From Nocardioides guangzhouensis (GTDB taxonomy: Bacteria; Actinomycetota; Actinomycetes; Propionibacteriales; Nocardioidaceae), in contig NZ_SDKM01000023.1 in assembly GCF_004519545.1 (NCBI RefSeq), positions 26,057 to 90,056 of the forward strand: a stretch of DNA of 64,000 nt, read 5' to 3'. The translations under genes and the position numbers were made by a program. Numbering within the stretch: position 1 is the first letter of the stretch; each line of letters begins with the position of its first letter. The notes under the pieces were generated by a model that saw only the letters and a program-made list of their open reading frames with translations, was not told the DNA's origin and ran no database searches. Below are positions 1 through 8,019 of the stretch, one piece after another.

Positions 1-1
1 G

Positions 2-175
2 CGCGAGGTCGCGAACCTCATCGCGGGCGGTGCCAGCAACCCGGATGTCGCCAGCGCCCTGTTCCTGTCACGCAAGACGGTGGAGCGCCATGTCTCGAGC
101 ATCCTGTCGAAGCTCGAGGTCAAGAATCGTGCGCAGCTTGCGGCCAAGGTGGCAGCCGGCGACGGAGCCAGCTAG
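2..175 (+). CDS. LuxR-family regulator, C-terminal HTH (5' end outside window)
   Basis: The last 57 codons of a gene that begins before the window. The visible part is a LuxR/GerE-type helix-turn-helix: an ANLIAGGASN-like scaffold helix, then the recognition part LSRKTVERHVSSILSKL, then the usual tail KNRAQLAAKVA. This domain binds promoter DNA in NarL/FixJ response regulators and in large LuxR-type activators. The input domain is not visible, so it cannot be said whether this is a two-component response regulator or a stand-alone activator. No gene follows it on the same strand for about 1.9 kb. Confidence 0.85.
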   Translation, partial: REVANLIAGGASNPDVASALFLSRKTVERHVSSILSKLEVKNRAQLAAKVAAGDGAS

Positions 176-447
176 GTGCCTTCGTTGACCCACACGATGA
201 GAGGAGCCGCTTCGTCTCCTGGACGCCCAGGAGCATTTGGCGCGATGGCCTCCCGAGCTCGATCGTTTCCTTGACGTCAGTGCCGGAGGCACGACGCGGG
301 AACGAGCCCGAGCTCCAGGGCCTGACGCACATCGGCGAGCGGTCGCCCATCGCAATAGGCGTGAGTTGATCTCTAGTGCTGCATCTGATTTTCGGCTGGC
401 TGGCCGGGGCCGCGCTCGAGCCGCACGTGGAGTCAGATCACACGAAG

Positions 448-503
448 AACGACCCCTGACCGTGGACGACGTTGAACGGTGTCTTCGCTGGTCAGGGGCC
501 GTT
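448..503. terminator. Inverted repeat, possible terminator
   Basis: Arms at 448-461 (AACGACCCCTGACC) and 490-503 (GGTCAGGGGCCGTT) pair at 13 of 14 positions around a 28-nt loop. The right arm runs into TTCTTC. It could terminate a transcript from the LuxR gene upstream, although it lies 270 bp past the stop. It could also be an operator or a mobile-element end. Confidence 0.35.
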
Positions 504-910
504 TCTTCACTCTCTGCGCGGCTTGGGCCGCAGGTACATCTATGCGAACTCAGATGTCGTAGTTGTGACTGACTGACCCATGCTGACCTGCGCAAACGTC
601 GTTGATTTTCAACCATTTGTACCACGCTTGTAACGAACGCATCCCCGGCCGCTGCGGGACGAGCCGTGGGAGGTCAAGCTCAGCGGTTGTCGTGCTTGTT
701 CGAGTGCGGGGGGTGAAGTAGCTGCTCGACTCGATCCGACCGCTGATGGCAGCAGATGTTGGTTGGTCGACCGGGCGCGTCCAGGCGGAGTCGCACCCCT
801 GCCGCTGTTCGCGCCGAGATCAGCGGATGTCTCGGGAGCGCCCTTCCCCTGAAAGCGTATGAGAGCGGGGGATCAATCGCCGCGAGACTTGTTCGGAAGC
901 CGGGCACGGT

Positions 911-954
911 CCTAGATCCACCTAGATTGTGCCTGTTTTCTAGGTCGGCCTAGG
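911..954. repeat. CTAG-rich inverted repeat
   Basis: The arms CCTAGATCCACCTAGA (911-926) and TCTAGGTCGGCCTAGG (939-954) are inverted copies of each other at 12 of 16 positions, separated by 12 nt. Four CTAG tetramers occur in 43 bp, which is striking in high-GC DNA where CTAG is normally scarce. It looks like a protein-binding site, but no adjacent gene can be assigned. Confidence 0.4.
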
Positions 955-1139
955 GCCAGGCGTTGCGCCTTGTCGAAGTCGCGCTGGCCCACGGTTCGAG
1001 GAGATGCGTGTCGGGCTGCTGCGCGGCCATGACCAAGAGCAGGGTGCGGGTCGCCGCCGGGAGGGCCGCTATCTGCCGCCTGAAGTGGGCCCCAGTCTCC
1101 GGTCGACCGCCAGCGGGCTTGGGAGCGGCGCGACGCCTT

Positions 1140-1298
1140 CTCGCGCTGCGGCGGGAGGTGCAGGCGTACTCGGACGCGTTCCTGGCGGGGGATGTGCCCG
1201 CGTCGTGGGCGATGCTGTCGAACCGTTGCCGCGACCGTATGCCGATGGCTGACTGGGAGCCAATTCTGCGCTGGGCGCGGGGGTCGGCTCGTGTATAA
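1140..1298 (+). pseudogene. Possible fragment of a small secreted protein
   Basis: This frame carries VQAYSDAFLAGDVPASWAML followed by a Cys-Arg-Asp-Arg motif. It resembles the 'accumulation-associated' domain of actinobacterial lipoproteins in which a YSDAFLxGD helix precedes a paired-Cys motif. There is no start codon with a ribosome site and no signal peptide, and the match is short. It is at best a remnant. Confidence 0.2.
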
Positions 1299-1831
1299 GT
1301 GTAGACCTCTACAGTAGCGAGGGCTTTCGAGTGGGGCGTATGCCTGACACGCCTCGACCGCGCCCTACGAAGGGGCGAGGACGTGGTGTCGTGTCGCCTC
1401 GGATATTGTCTTCGCCTTCCACGTTTCGATGAAGTGCGGTGTTTCGCGCTCCGAAGCGAAGCGCCCGGAGCGCCTTCTCGGCGGTGGGTGGCCCGCGTCC
1501 GATGGGGGCCGGGCCGCCCAGTTCGAGCACATCCTGCGGGTTTCGGGCCCCAAGGCCCCGCGTCGTACCGGCGTTGCGGCAAGGGCTTACGTTTCGCGGC
1601 CGAGCGGGCGCGGCGGGTCGCCGAGGACATTCCCGTGAACCATTGCGCCACGTTATGGCCGGTCATCCAGCTCACGCTGGACACCGGTACCAAAGCGCTC
1701 GTGGTGGCCGCGCGCTCGCCTGGCTCGGCAGGTGACGCCGCGCCAGGATGTGGCGCCGGCGGTCGCGAGGCCACCCGGTGAGCATCGGCGGCCTCGCGGC
1801 CGGTTCCAGTCGTGACGGAACGATTCCCTGG

Positions 1832-2077
1832 TTACCAGTTCGCGGGCGGGTCGCTGGCCGGGAAGGATCCGTGGCCCCAGACCTCTGGGAGGTCCAAGGC
1901 CGATGGTTCCCCGGTCTTCTCATCTGTCGTCTCGCGGGTGGGCTCCGGGGGCGGCTCTGGGGTCGGCCTGGGTTGAGAGACCCCCGCCGGCCGCGTCGCG
2001 GCCTCCGGGCGCGGACCCGGGCGCGGCTCAGGGTGGTGGGGCCGGCGGGTCAGGACTGCTGTGCGTCGAAGAGCCAT
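1832..2077 (-). CDS. Small Pro/Arg-rich protein ending SFPASDPPANW
   Basis: A protein of 81 residues. The first 55 are Arg/Pro-rich and low in complexity. The C-terminus, WGHGSFPASDPPANW, is nearly identical to that of the 93-residue protein at 47826-48107. A C-terminal SFPASDPP(A/S)-W motif occurs in many small bacterial proteins of unknown role, which is the main reason to accept this frame. The ATG lies 28 nt inside the end of dps, so the gene is probably translated together with it. Function unknown. Confidence 0.55.
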   Translation of the reverse strand: MALRRTAVLTRRPHHPEPRPGPRPEAATRPAGVSQPRPTPEPPPEPTRETTDEKTGEPSALDLPEVWGHGSFPASDPPANW

Positions 2078-2514
2078 CGCTGCTTCTCCAAGTCGTGGGC
2101 CACGGTGATGAGGAGGTCCTGACTGACCGGGTCCAGCTGCTCGAGGTGCTGCACACGCATGCTCACGCGCTTCGCCACGACGTCGAGCGCTCGCACCATG
2201 ATCTTCACGACCCCTTGGTCGGTCAGCGCGCCTGCTGGTATCACGAGCAGTGGACTCTCCCTGGCGACCGTGTCCGATCGGCCGTCGGGCGCGTAGCCGA
2301 GGGCCGCGGCCCGTTCGGCCACCTCGTCTGCGGCGGTCCTGAGCCCGGTCGCGAGCTTGTCCAGCTGTGCGTGCAGCGGCAGGAACCGGGGGCCGGTCAC
2401 GTTCCAGTGCGCCTGCTTGGCCTGCATTGCCAGGTCGGTGAGCTCGACCAGCGTGTCTTGCAGGTCAGCTTCGACTCGGTGGATGTCGGGGCGAGTGTCG
2501 AGTCGAGTTGTCAT
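2050..2514 (-). CDS. dps: Dps-family ferritin-like DNA-protection protein
   Basis: A 154-residue protein with the compact Dps four-helix fold. The ferroxidase signature is visible: H36 in AHWNV, H48 in LHAQLD, D52, and the DE pair near 63-64. Dps dodecamers oxidise and store iron and shield DNA in stationary phase or oxidative stress. The ATG at 2514 is preceded by GGAAGGA at good spacing; upstream in-frame codons lack this. Length is typical of the family. The gene overlaps the small SFPASDPPANW gene downstream, forming a two-gene stress unit. Confidence 0.93.
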   Translation of the reverse strand: MTTRLDTRPDIHRVEADLQDTLVELTDLAMQAKQAHWNVTGPRFLPLHAQLDKLATGLRTAADEVAERAAALGYAPDGRSDTVARESPLLVIPAGALTDQGVVKIMVRALDVVAKRVSMRVQHLEQLDPVSQDLLITVAHDLEKQRWLFDAQQS

Positions 2515-2650
2515 GGGTCTTCCTTCCGTTGTGGTGTCTCGTCGATGGCGCGGTCGCCGGATGCGGGGGAGATCGGCCTCGAAGCCGAGGGCCGTTGTGA
2601 CGCGACCACGCTGCTCGCGATTGCGCGCGCTCACGACCGGGGGACTCCGG

Positions 2651-2920
2651 TCAGGGCCGAGGCCCTGGTGGCGGTTCGTGCGGGGTCGAGGTGCTGAGTG
2701 CGGTGGGGGTCGTTGAGTCCTCGCCACTGGCCTCGTCCCTGGCCTCGTCCCTGGCCTCGTCGGTTCGGGCGGGGTGGGGGACGGGCTCGGGCTCGGCGCC
2801 GTCGGTCTTCTCGTCGCGGCCGGGGAAGAGGTCGGCGGCCTTCATAGTGCCGACGACCAGCACGACGATGACCATGAGGCCGGTCGCGAGGAACCAGATC
2901 ATGTAGCCGAGGTCGGACAT
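2651..2920 (-). CDS. Small single-helix membrane protein (KAADL family)
   Basis: An 89-residue protein. The N-terminus is MSDLGYMIWFLATG followed by one hydrophobic helix and the exit motif VGTMKAADLFPG. The rest is an acidic, Pro-rich cytoplasmic or external tail with a repeated ARDEARDEA. The ATG at 2920 has AAAGGAG eleven bases upstream. The same helix-plus-KAADL layout recurs at 10892-11344 and, less closely, at 10792-11091, 10448-10795 and 49928-50140, so it is one member of a local family. Function unknown; a membrane-anchored stress peptide is a guess. Confidence 0.75.
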   Translation of the reverse strand: MSDLGYMIWFLATGLMVIVVLVVGTMKAADLFPGRDEKTDGAEPEPVPHPARTDEARDEARDEASGEDSTTPTALSTSTPHEPPPGPRP

Positions 2921-2940
2921 CTTGCAGCTCCTTTCGCTGT

Positions 2941-3057
2941 TACTTAGGAAACGAGTTACGTAGCGTTTTTGATCCCATTTCTGCCCGGATGCGGGGAGAC
3001 CTGTCTCACTATCCCGAAATGGAACAGATACGCTACGCGACCCGTTGCTAAGTGAAA
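2941..3057. promoter_or_regulatory. Two inverted TACGCTACG boxes upstream of the 2920 gene
   Basis: Two related copies of about 35 bp face each other. One is at 2942-2974 (core CGTAGCGT at 2959-2966). The other, inverted, is at 3021-3052 (core ACGCTACG at 3030-3037). Each copy also carries a CTTAG element 16-17 nt from the core. The same core stands between the TetR gene at 11424 and the paralogous small membrane gene at 11344. It is best read as promoter plus operator, perhaps for that TetR protein. Confidence 0.5.
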
Positions 3058-3143
3058 GGACAACGAAACCGACGGCACGGCGGCCCCCTGTCCCCACCGA
3101 AGCCGACCGTCGAGCTCCTTGCGCAGCTCGGAGAGGCGGTCCG

Positions 3144-3500
3144 TCAGGGGCGTGGCGCAGCCCATCGCGAGTGCTCCTTGCCAACGCGGCCGGAATGCGG
3201 CAGGCGCACTGGTCGTGGGGCCCGAGACTGTGCGCCGGCAGCCGTCGCGTACGCACACACCGCGACTGCGGCCAACGAGGCGATGGCCCAGGCGACCGCC
3301 ACCCGGGTGACTGCGCTGGCGTTCTCGAGCGAGGCGCCCACGACCGCCGCGATCGGGAGGAGGGTGGCGCACAGCGCGGCCGTTGCGCGGTAGGCACATC
3401 GGGTTCGGCGTTCGTGACGCGCCCGAGCGCTGTCGTTGCGCGTGGGCGGCCGATTGTCGGGGCGAACGGGAGAGAGAAGGTGTGGCGGTGCCGTGCGCAT
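3144..3500 (-). CDS. Small two-helix membrane protein
   Basis: About 118 residues: a basic N-terminal 40, then two hydrophobic helices (one starting near AALCATLLPIAAVVGASLE, one near AVAWAIASLAAVAVCAYA), then a short basic tail. The ATG at 3500 has AAAGGG eight bases upstream; an in-frame TTG lies two codons earlier. No family is recognised. It shares the strand and neighbourhood of the 2651-2920 gene, and both are probably envelope proteins. Confidence 0.5.
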   Translation of the reverse strand: MRTAPPHLLSPVRPDNRPPTRNDSARARHERRTRCAYRATAALCATLLPIAAVVGASLENASAVTRVAVAWAIASLAAVAVCAYATAAGAQSRAPRPVRLPHSGRVGKEHSRWAAPRP

Positions 3501-3560
3501 GGTCAAGCCCTTTCGTCGGGTGGATGCGGTCGACTGAGGTCCCGTCGTGCGGGTCCCGGT

Positions 3561-4829
3561 TCACCGCAGAGGGTCGAACGGCACGAGTTCGGCGGGGGTG
3601 GTGCCAGTCGCGATGCGCTGCGCGAGCAGCTTCCCGGTGAGCGGGCCAAGCGCGACTCCCCACATGCCGTGACCGCCCGCGACAAACACGCCCGGTGCGT
3701 TCGTCGCGCCGATCAGGGGAAGCCCGTCGGCGGTGCAGGGGCGGGAGCCGACCCATTCGTCGTGGCGGCGGTCGAGGTCGACGCCGGTGAACAACGGGCG
3801 GGCGGCCTCCACGATCGCGGTGATGCGGCGGCGGTCGAGGGCCGCGTCTGGCGCCCGGAACTCCATCATGCCGGCGACTCGGAGCCGCGCGCCGGCAGTT
3901 GTTGTGAGCGGGGTGCAGGCCACCCGCTGGGCCGGGAAGTACACCGGACCGGCAGGAACCCGGTCGCAAGCGACGCTGAAGGAGTAGCCGCGGCCGGCCT
4001 GCACCGGTTGGCGGACACCGACGTTGCGGGCCAGGCTGGACAGCCAGGCGCCGTTGGCGAGCACCACGGCGTCGAAACGGCCGAGGGTCTCCCAGGCGCC
4101 GGTCGTCACGTTGTGGGCGGCGACGCGTACTCCGTCACGATGGTGCTCGACGTCGGCGATGTTGGCGCCTTCGACGATATGCCCGCCGCGCTCGCGTACC
4201 GCGGTGGCGAGAGCGCTTAGGAACACCGGTGGGTTGAGGTAGCGCTGGTCGTGCAGCCGCACCGCGGAACCGATTGCGGGGGACAGGGTCGGTTCTGCGG
4301 CGCGGGCCTCGTAGCCGGTGAGGACGTCGTACTTGACGTCCAAGCCGGCGGCCTGGATCTGCTCGAGCTCCTCGAGCAGCGCCGCCCGCTCCTGCGGTGT
4401 CCGGAAGCACGCCAGGAACGGGTCGGCTGGGTGGGTGTGCTCGTCGACGTGTGCGTCGGTGAGCTCGTCGAACGCGTCGAGCGCGAGCCGGTTCAGCGGC
4501 GCGTACGCCCGCATCCCGAGCCCCCAGTGGCGGGCGGTGCTGTGGCGGGCGAACCCGGTGAGGAACCGCAGCAACCGGGGCTCGGGGCGCAGGGGGACGT
4601 AGACCGGCGAGGAGGGGCTGAGCACCGCCTTCACCCCGTAGCGGAGCACCGCGGGTTCGGGCAGCGGGGCGGTCAGGGCGGGGGTGAGCCAGCCGGCGTT
4701 GCCCCAGGAGGACCCGGCCGCGACGTGGCGGCGGTCGTAGACGGTGACACTGAAGCCTTCTCGTTGCAGGAACCAGGCGGTGGAGAGCCCGACCATGCCG
4801 GCTCCGATGACGGCGACGCGCTGAGACAT
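3561..4829 (-). CDS. FAD-dependent oxidoreductase, D-amino-acid dehydrogenase (DadA) type
   Basis: 422 residues of the DAO/DadA family. The N-terminus has the Rossmann FAD motif VIGAGMVGLSTAW (residues 6-18). A typical substrate domain follows. The C-terminus has the second FAD segment, GLPLIGATNAPGVFVAGGHG. DadA enzymes oxidise D-amino acids to 2-oxo acids plus ammonia and pass electrons to the respiratory chain. Length matches DadA (about 420-430). The ATG at 4829 follows GAAGG. Substrate is not readable from sequence; sarcosine or glycine oxidation is the main alternative. It is followed by unrelated small genes, so no pathway context helps. Confidence 0.85.
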   Translation of the reverse strand: MSQRVAVIGAGMVGLSTAWFLQREGFSVTVYDRRHVAAGSSWGNAGWLTPALTAPLPEPAVLRYGVKAVLSPSSPVYVPLRPEPRLLRFLTGFARHSTARHWGLGMRAYAPLNRLALDAFDELTDAHVDEHTHPADPFLACFRTPQERAALLEELEQIQAAGLDVKYDVLTGYEARAAEPTLSPAIGSAVRLHDQRYLNPPVFLSALATAVRERGGHIVEGANIADVEHHRDGVRVAAHNVTTGAWETLGRFDAVVLANGAWLSSLARNVGVRQPVQAGRGYSFSVACDRVPAGPVYFPAQRVACTPLTTTAGARLRVAGMMEFRAPDAALDRRRITAIVEAARPLFTGVDLDRRHDEWVGSRPCTADGLPLIGATNAPGVFVAGGHGMWGVALGPLTGKLLAQRIATGTTPAELVPFDPLR

Positions 4830-4861
4830 GAGTTCGACCTTCGGGTGAGTGCTGGGGCGGG

Positions 4862-5293
4862 TCAGTGGGCGGCGCAGCGGGCGCACATCGCCGCCCAGGG
4901 CCGCAGCTCGAGCCGCGGGAGCGGGATCTCGGTGTCGCAGCGGGTGCAGATGCCGTAGCGCCCGGCCGCCACCCGATCGCGGGCGGCGCGGACCTCGTGC
5001 AGGATCCGCTCGACGGTGGCCCGGTAGGTGGCGGCGACCTGGTCGAGATGGCTCGTCGAGGGCAGCGTGTCGAGCTGGCGCTGCCTGACGGCCTCGAGCT
5101 GGCTGAGGTACGCGTCGACTTCGACCGGGTCGGTGAACGGGACCCCGGCCGGGTCGGGTAGCTCGATGAGGGTCGCGGAGGATCCCGCGGCAGGGGAACG
5201 GTCTCGGGTCGTTCCGGCCGATCGGTTGTGGCTGGCGCCTGCAGACGAGGTGTGGTGCTTCTGGGGTGCGACGGGGTGGGTGTGTGCGGTCAT
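4862..5293 (-). CDS. DksA/TraR-type C4 zinc-finger protein
   Basis: 143 residues. The first 45 are disordered and His/Ser-rich. A coiled-coil stretch (about 57-108) is followed by a complete C4 finger with Cys 116, 119, 137 and 140 (CTRCDTEIP...CARC). DksA/TraR proteins bind the secondary channel of RNA polymerase and modulate promoters during starvation; actinobacterial short forms are poorly studied. The ATG at 5293 follows AAAGGA. A frameshifted relative is present at 48500-48890. The two acidic coiled-coil-tip residues of E. coli DksA cannot be placed with certainty. Confidence 0.85.
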   Translation of the reverse strand: MTAHTHPVAPQKHHTSSAGASHNRSAGTTRDRSPAAGSSATLIELPDPAGVPFTDPVEVDAYLSQLEAVRQRQLDTLPSTSHLDQVAATYRATVERILHEVRAARDRVAAGRYGICTRCDTEIPLPRLELRPWAAMCARCAAH

Positions 5294-5401
5294 GCTCAGT
5301 CCTTTGTGCGCATCGCGACGCTCAGCGACCCTTCGGGGGTCGAGTCGGGGCGTACGCGAAGGAGAGGCGACGCCACACGGGCGTCACCGGGGGATGCGAG
5401 G

Positions 5402-5578
5402 TCAGGACTGGGTCGGCGGGGCCCGGTCGACGCTGCGACGCAGGACGTCGAGCCCCTTGATGCCGCGGGCCTCTTCGCTGAGGCGAAGGGCAAGCAGGGC
5501 CGCGCCGGACGGCACGTGTGAGGGCACGTGGCAGGACTCGGCCGGAGCCGAGTGCAGTGCTGCCAGCGGGACCGTCAT
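5402..5578 (-). CDS. Conserved 58-residue protein, copy 1
   Basis: 58 residues, exactly the length of the paralogue at 49134-49310. The second half is nearly identical between the two: SGAALLAL-x-LS-x-EARGI-x-GLDVLRRSVDRAPP. The first halves differ, so selection acts on the C-terminal helix. There is no Shine-Dalgarno sequence. A TATGGT hexamer ends six bases before the ATG in the leaderless-promoter arrangement. No known family is recognised. The basic amphipathic GLDVLRRSVDR helix could contact nucleic acid or a membrane, but that is speculation. Confidence 0.7.
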   Translation of the reverse strand: MTVPLAALHSAPAESCHVPSHVPSGAALLALRLSEEARGIKGLDVLRRSVDRAPPTQS

Positions 5579-5584
5579 GCCCGG

Positions 5585-5613
5585 ACCATAGCCCACGGCC
5601 CGGCGGGTCCCAA
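5585..5613 (-). promoter_or_regulatory. Leaderless sigma-70-type promoter of the 58-residue gene
   Basis: Read on the minus strand: TTGGGA (5613-5608), 17-bp spacer, TATGGT (5590-5585), then 6 bp to the ATG. Transcription would start at or next to the A of the start codon. The paralogue at 49310 has the same hexamer and layout, supporting a leaderless mRNA. Confidence 0.6.
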
Positions 5614-5774
5614 GGATGTCGTCCCGTGAGCCAGCGGGATGCCGGTGTCGCGGCCTCGGTCTCAGGGCGGGGATCGGTCGCCGCGCGCGAACGATCGCGT
5701 AGCCCTGCTCGTCGACGGACGAGGGGCAGGGCCTCACCGACTGTCGCGGTAGGTGGCGAGTCTCGTTGGACCCG

Positions 5775-5903
5775 GCGGCGGTCGAAGGCGAGCGTGGCGA
5801 ATGCGAGTGCTGCAACGAGGAGGCCGAAGTCGCGCAGAGCGACGTCGTAGGAGTCGCCCATCGTGACGGGTTTCGCGATGATGCCCGCCCGACCAGCCGG
5901 CAA
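5775..5903 (-). pseudogene. DoxX-family fragment
   Basis: The segment AGIIAKPVTMGDSYDVALRD and the following FGLLVAALAFATLAFDR match the last transmembrane part of the intact DoxX gene at 42005-42457 (GDYYDIALRDFGLLVAALALARL). The N-terminal three quarters are missing, and the frame continues into unrelated sequence. It is a remnant of a second copy. Confidence 0.65.
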
Positions 5904-6047
5904 CCAGTGGGGCGCCGTAGCGGGCGCGAGAGCGACAGCGGTGCGCGGGCCACGATCTCGATCACGCACCAGGCGCATGGTGATTCGGGCGGAGCGTCGA
6001 GACGGCCGCCGTAGGGCACCTTCTCGGGTCGCCGGCCAGCTTCCTCC

Positions 6048-6905
6048 TCAGCGCGGTGACGCCGCCGGTCGGGAGTGTTCGGTGCGGTGCTCTGCTCGCC
6101 CTCCAACCATCGGCACTCCTTCTCCGGGCGCTTGCGACTCGTCGAGGAACTTGCGGAGCGCGGTCCACATCGCGGGCGGGTTGGAATACATCGGCCAGTG
6201 GCCGCTGTGCTCGACCTCGACCACCGTCACGCTGCGTCGCCGCCGCTCGGGCAGGTAGTACACATGCGCGTTCTGCTCCCCGTACATGAAAATCCTGGGC
6301 ATCGGCAGGCCGACGAAGCGGTGGAGGAGGCATCCGTTGTCGGACAGGTCTACCAACGACTCGAACACCGGACGTACGGCGTGGGGGTCGACGGTGGTCA
6401 GCACTCGAGAGCTGTACAGGGCACTGGAGAACTCATCTGCTGCCAGGGTGCGGGCGGCAAAGTCGGTCAGGAAGGTCACGGGGTCGTCCGAGTGGTGGGT
6501 GACGATCTCGCGGCTGAGGAAGCAGTCCTCTGCTGTCAGGTTGCCTTCGATGTCGTTGAAGCTGAGCACGCGGTCCGGGATGCGGCCGGAGAGCAGCAAC
6601 GCGGTGAGACCACCCATCGAGTGACCCACGACGTGAAAGCGGTCGATAGCGAGCTGCTCGAGGACGGCGACGGCGACGTCGACCAAGAACGGGACGGAGA
6701 CAAGGTCGAGACGACTGCTGGTGGGGGCGCCGAAGCCGGGCGCGTCACGGGCGAGAAAGCCGCGGCCGGCCAGACCGGGGAGCCTGGTGAAGTCGGCGTA
6801 CTCCTCCTTCGTGGAGCCGAAGCCGTGGAGGAAGACCACCGGCTCCGGGCCCGGCACCATCTGGGCGGCGATGCGAAGGTCGGCGTCGCCCTCACGCAGG
6901 CTCAA
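6048..6905 (-). CDS. Alpha/beta-hydrolase
   Basis: 285 residues. The oxyanion-hole motif HGFGS is at 27-31, the nucleophile elbow GHSMGG places Ser96, and the C-terminal EHSGHWPM supplies the catalytic His. Family members include esterases, epoxide hydrolases and C-C hydrolases; the substrate cannot be assigned. The only start before the conserved core is a TTG at 6905, ten codons after an in-frame stop and without a clear ribosome site. The 5' end may therefore have been altered when the neighbouring aceE fragment was deposited. The last 35 residues are low in complexity. Confidence 0.75.
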   Translation of the reverse strand: MSLREGDADLRIAAQMVPGPEPVVFLHGFGSTKEEYADFTRLPGLAGRGFLARDAPGFGAPTSSRLDLVSVPFLVDVAVAVLEQLAIDRFHVVGHSMGGLTALLLSGRIPDRVLSFNDIEGNLTAEDCFLSREIVTHHSDDPVTFLTDFAARTLAADEFSSALYSSRVLTTVDPHAVRPVFESLVDLSDNGCLLHRFVGLPMPRIFMYGEQNAHVYYLPERRRRSVTVVEVEHSGHWPMYSNPPAMWTALRKFLDESQAPGEGVPMVGGRAEHRTEHSRPAASPR

Positions 6906-6953
6906 GGTCTGTTCGGACCACGAGGGTGGTCGTCAGTGTCTGCTGTCGCCGTG

Positions 6954-7622
6954 TCACAGCCACTGGCGGCCTCCCTGAAGTGAGGTGTAACGGTTGCGGG
7001 CTTCGGTGGGGCACGATTGGTCGACCGTCCGGTGCTGGGCGAGGCACTCGAGGACGCGCACGACGATGGCGGGCGGGTCGACTCTGAAGTATTGACGCAG
7101 GGCTGTGCGGGTGTCGGAGGGCCCGAAGCCGTCGGTACCCAGGGACGACCAGTCTGCGTGAACGAAGGGGGCGATCTGGTCCGGCACCGCTCGCATCCAG
7201 TCCGACACCGCCACGACCGGACCGTTGTCCGGGTCCAGCCGGGTTGCGACGTGCGCGGTCCTTTGCGGTTCGTCGGGGTGGCGGTGGTTCCAGGCGTCGA
7301 CGGCGAGCGCTTCCCGGCGGAGCTCGGTCCACGAGGTCACCGACCAGACGTCGGCATGCACGCCCCAGTGGGCCTCCAGCATGCTGTGTGCCTTCAGCGC
7401 ACACTGGACGGCGATACCTGAGGCCAGGATCTGCGCTCGAGGCTCCGGCCCCGGCTGGGCTTCGGACTAGCGGTGCATCCCGGCCAAGATTCCCGCGACG
7501 TCGGCGGTCGGGGGTTCTGGGGGCTGCAGGACCGGCTCGTTGTAAGGGGTGAGGTAGTAGAAGACTTCGGGGTCCTCGCCGGGTTCGCGGTTGCTGTACA
7601 TCCTTCTCAGACCGTCCCGGAC
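6954..7622 (-). pseudogene. Truncated pyruvate dehydrogenase E1 (aceE) pseudogene
   Basis: Encodes only the C-terminal quarter of AceE. It matches the intact aceE at 50250-53009 from VFYYLTPYNEP through [42 protein letters not shown] and [13 protein letters not shown]. The codon after GMHR is TAG (7469-7467), where the intact gene has a Tyr codon. Homology ends abruptly near 7622, so the ThDP-binding and dimer domains are absent. It is certainly non-functional as E1. Confidence 0.9.
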
Positions 7623-7779
7623 GGGCGCGTGACCGTGGGCGCCATCTGCCGGGGACCGGCAAGAAGGTGCATCCCATCCTACGCGAGCAGCGGTGCTGGC
7701 TTGGGGTCGTGACGCTGGTGCCCGTACGGCATCCGTCGGTCGCCCTCGCGTCGGCAGGCGCCTTGGACAGTCACCGGCG

Positions 7780-7798
7780 ATTGCCGACTCTCGGCAAC
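7780..7798. repeat. 19-bp palindrome GTTGCCG-N5-CGGCAAC, copy 1
   Basis: ATTGCCGACTCTCGGCAAC. It lies about 160 bp upstream of the aceE pseudogene's 5' edge, away from the main group of copies at 36-50 kb. Confidence 0.6.
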
Positions 7799-8019
7799 AA
7801 AGAACATCGAACTCGACCGAACTGTGACGGCGACTCGGACGCGACCTTCGAGAGACCGTTGGATCAGAGCAACCATCTTCGGCTCAGGCCATGCATCCCC
7901 GCACGACGGTCGGGGGTCGGACAGAGGCGGCAGCGACGGCCTTCACCTCGTCCCGCGACTGGCAGCAGGTACGCGAGTCCTGGACCGGGGATGCCGATCC
8001 AAGGGAAGGGGCGAGTTCG

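Larger units (their letters stand above)
176..1831. other. Long stretch without a convincing gene
   Basis: Open frames here are numerous, as expected at this GC content, but none has a good ribosome site together with a recognisable or plausible protein. The stretch contains a hairpin at 448-503, a CTAG-rich inverted repeat at 911-954 and one short coding-like fragment near 1140-1298. It is probably decayed accessory DNA. Confidence 0.5.

Noticed and set aside
2701..2760. Repeated GGCCTCGTCCCT units resembling a short tandem repeat or CRISPR-like array
   Set aside because: These encode the ARDEARDEA repeat in the tail of the 2920 protein; three short units, no spacers.
3045..4220. 391-codon open frame on the plus strand over the DadA-like gene
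   Set aside because: It is antisense to a complete FAD-dependent oxidoreductase, with low-complexity sequence and no family resemblance.
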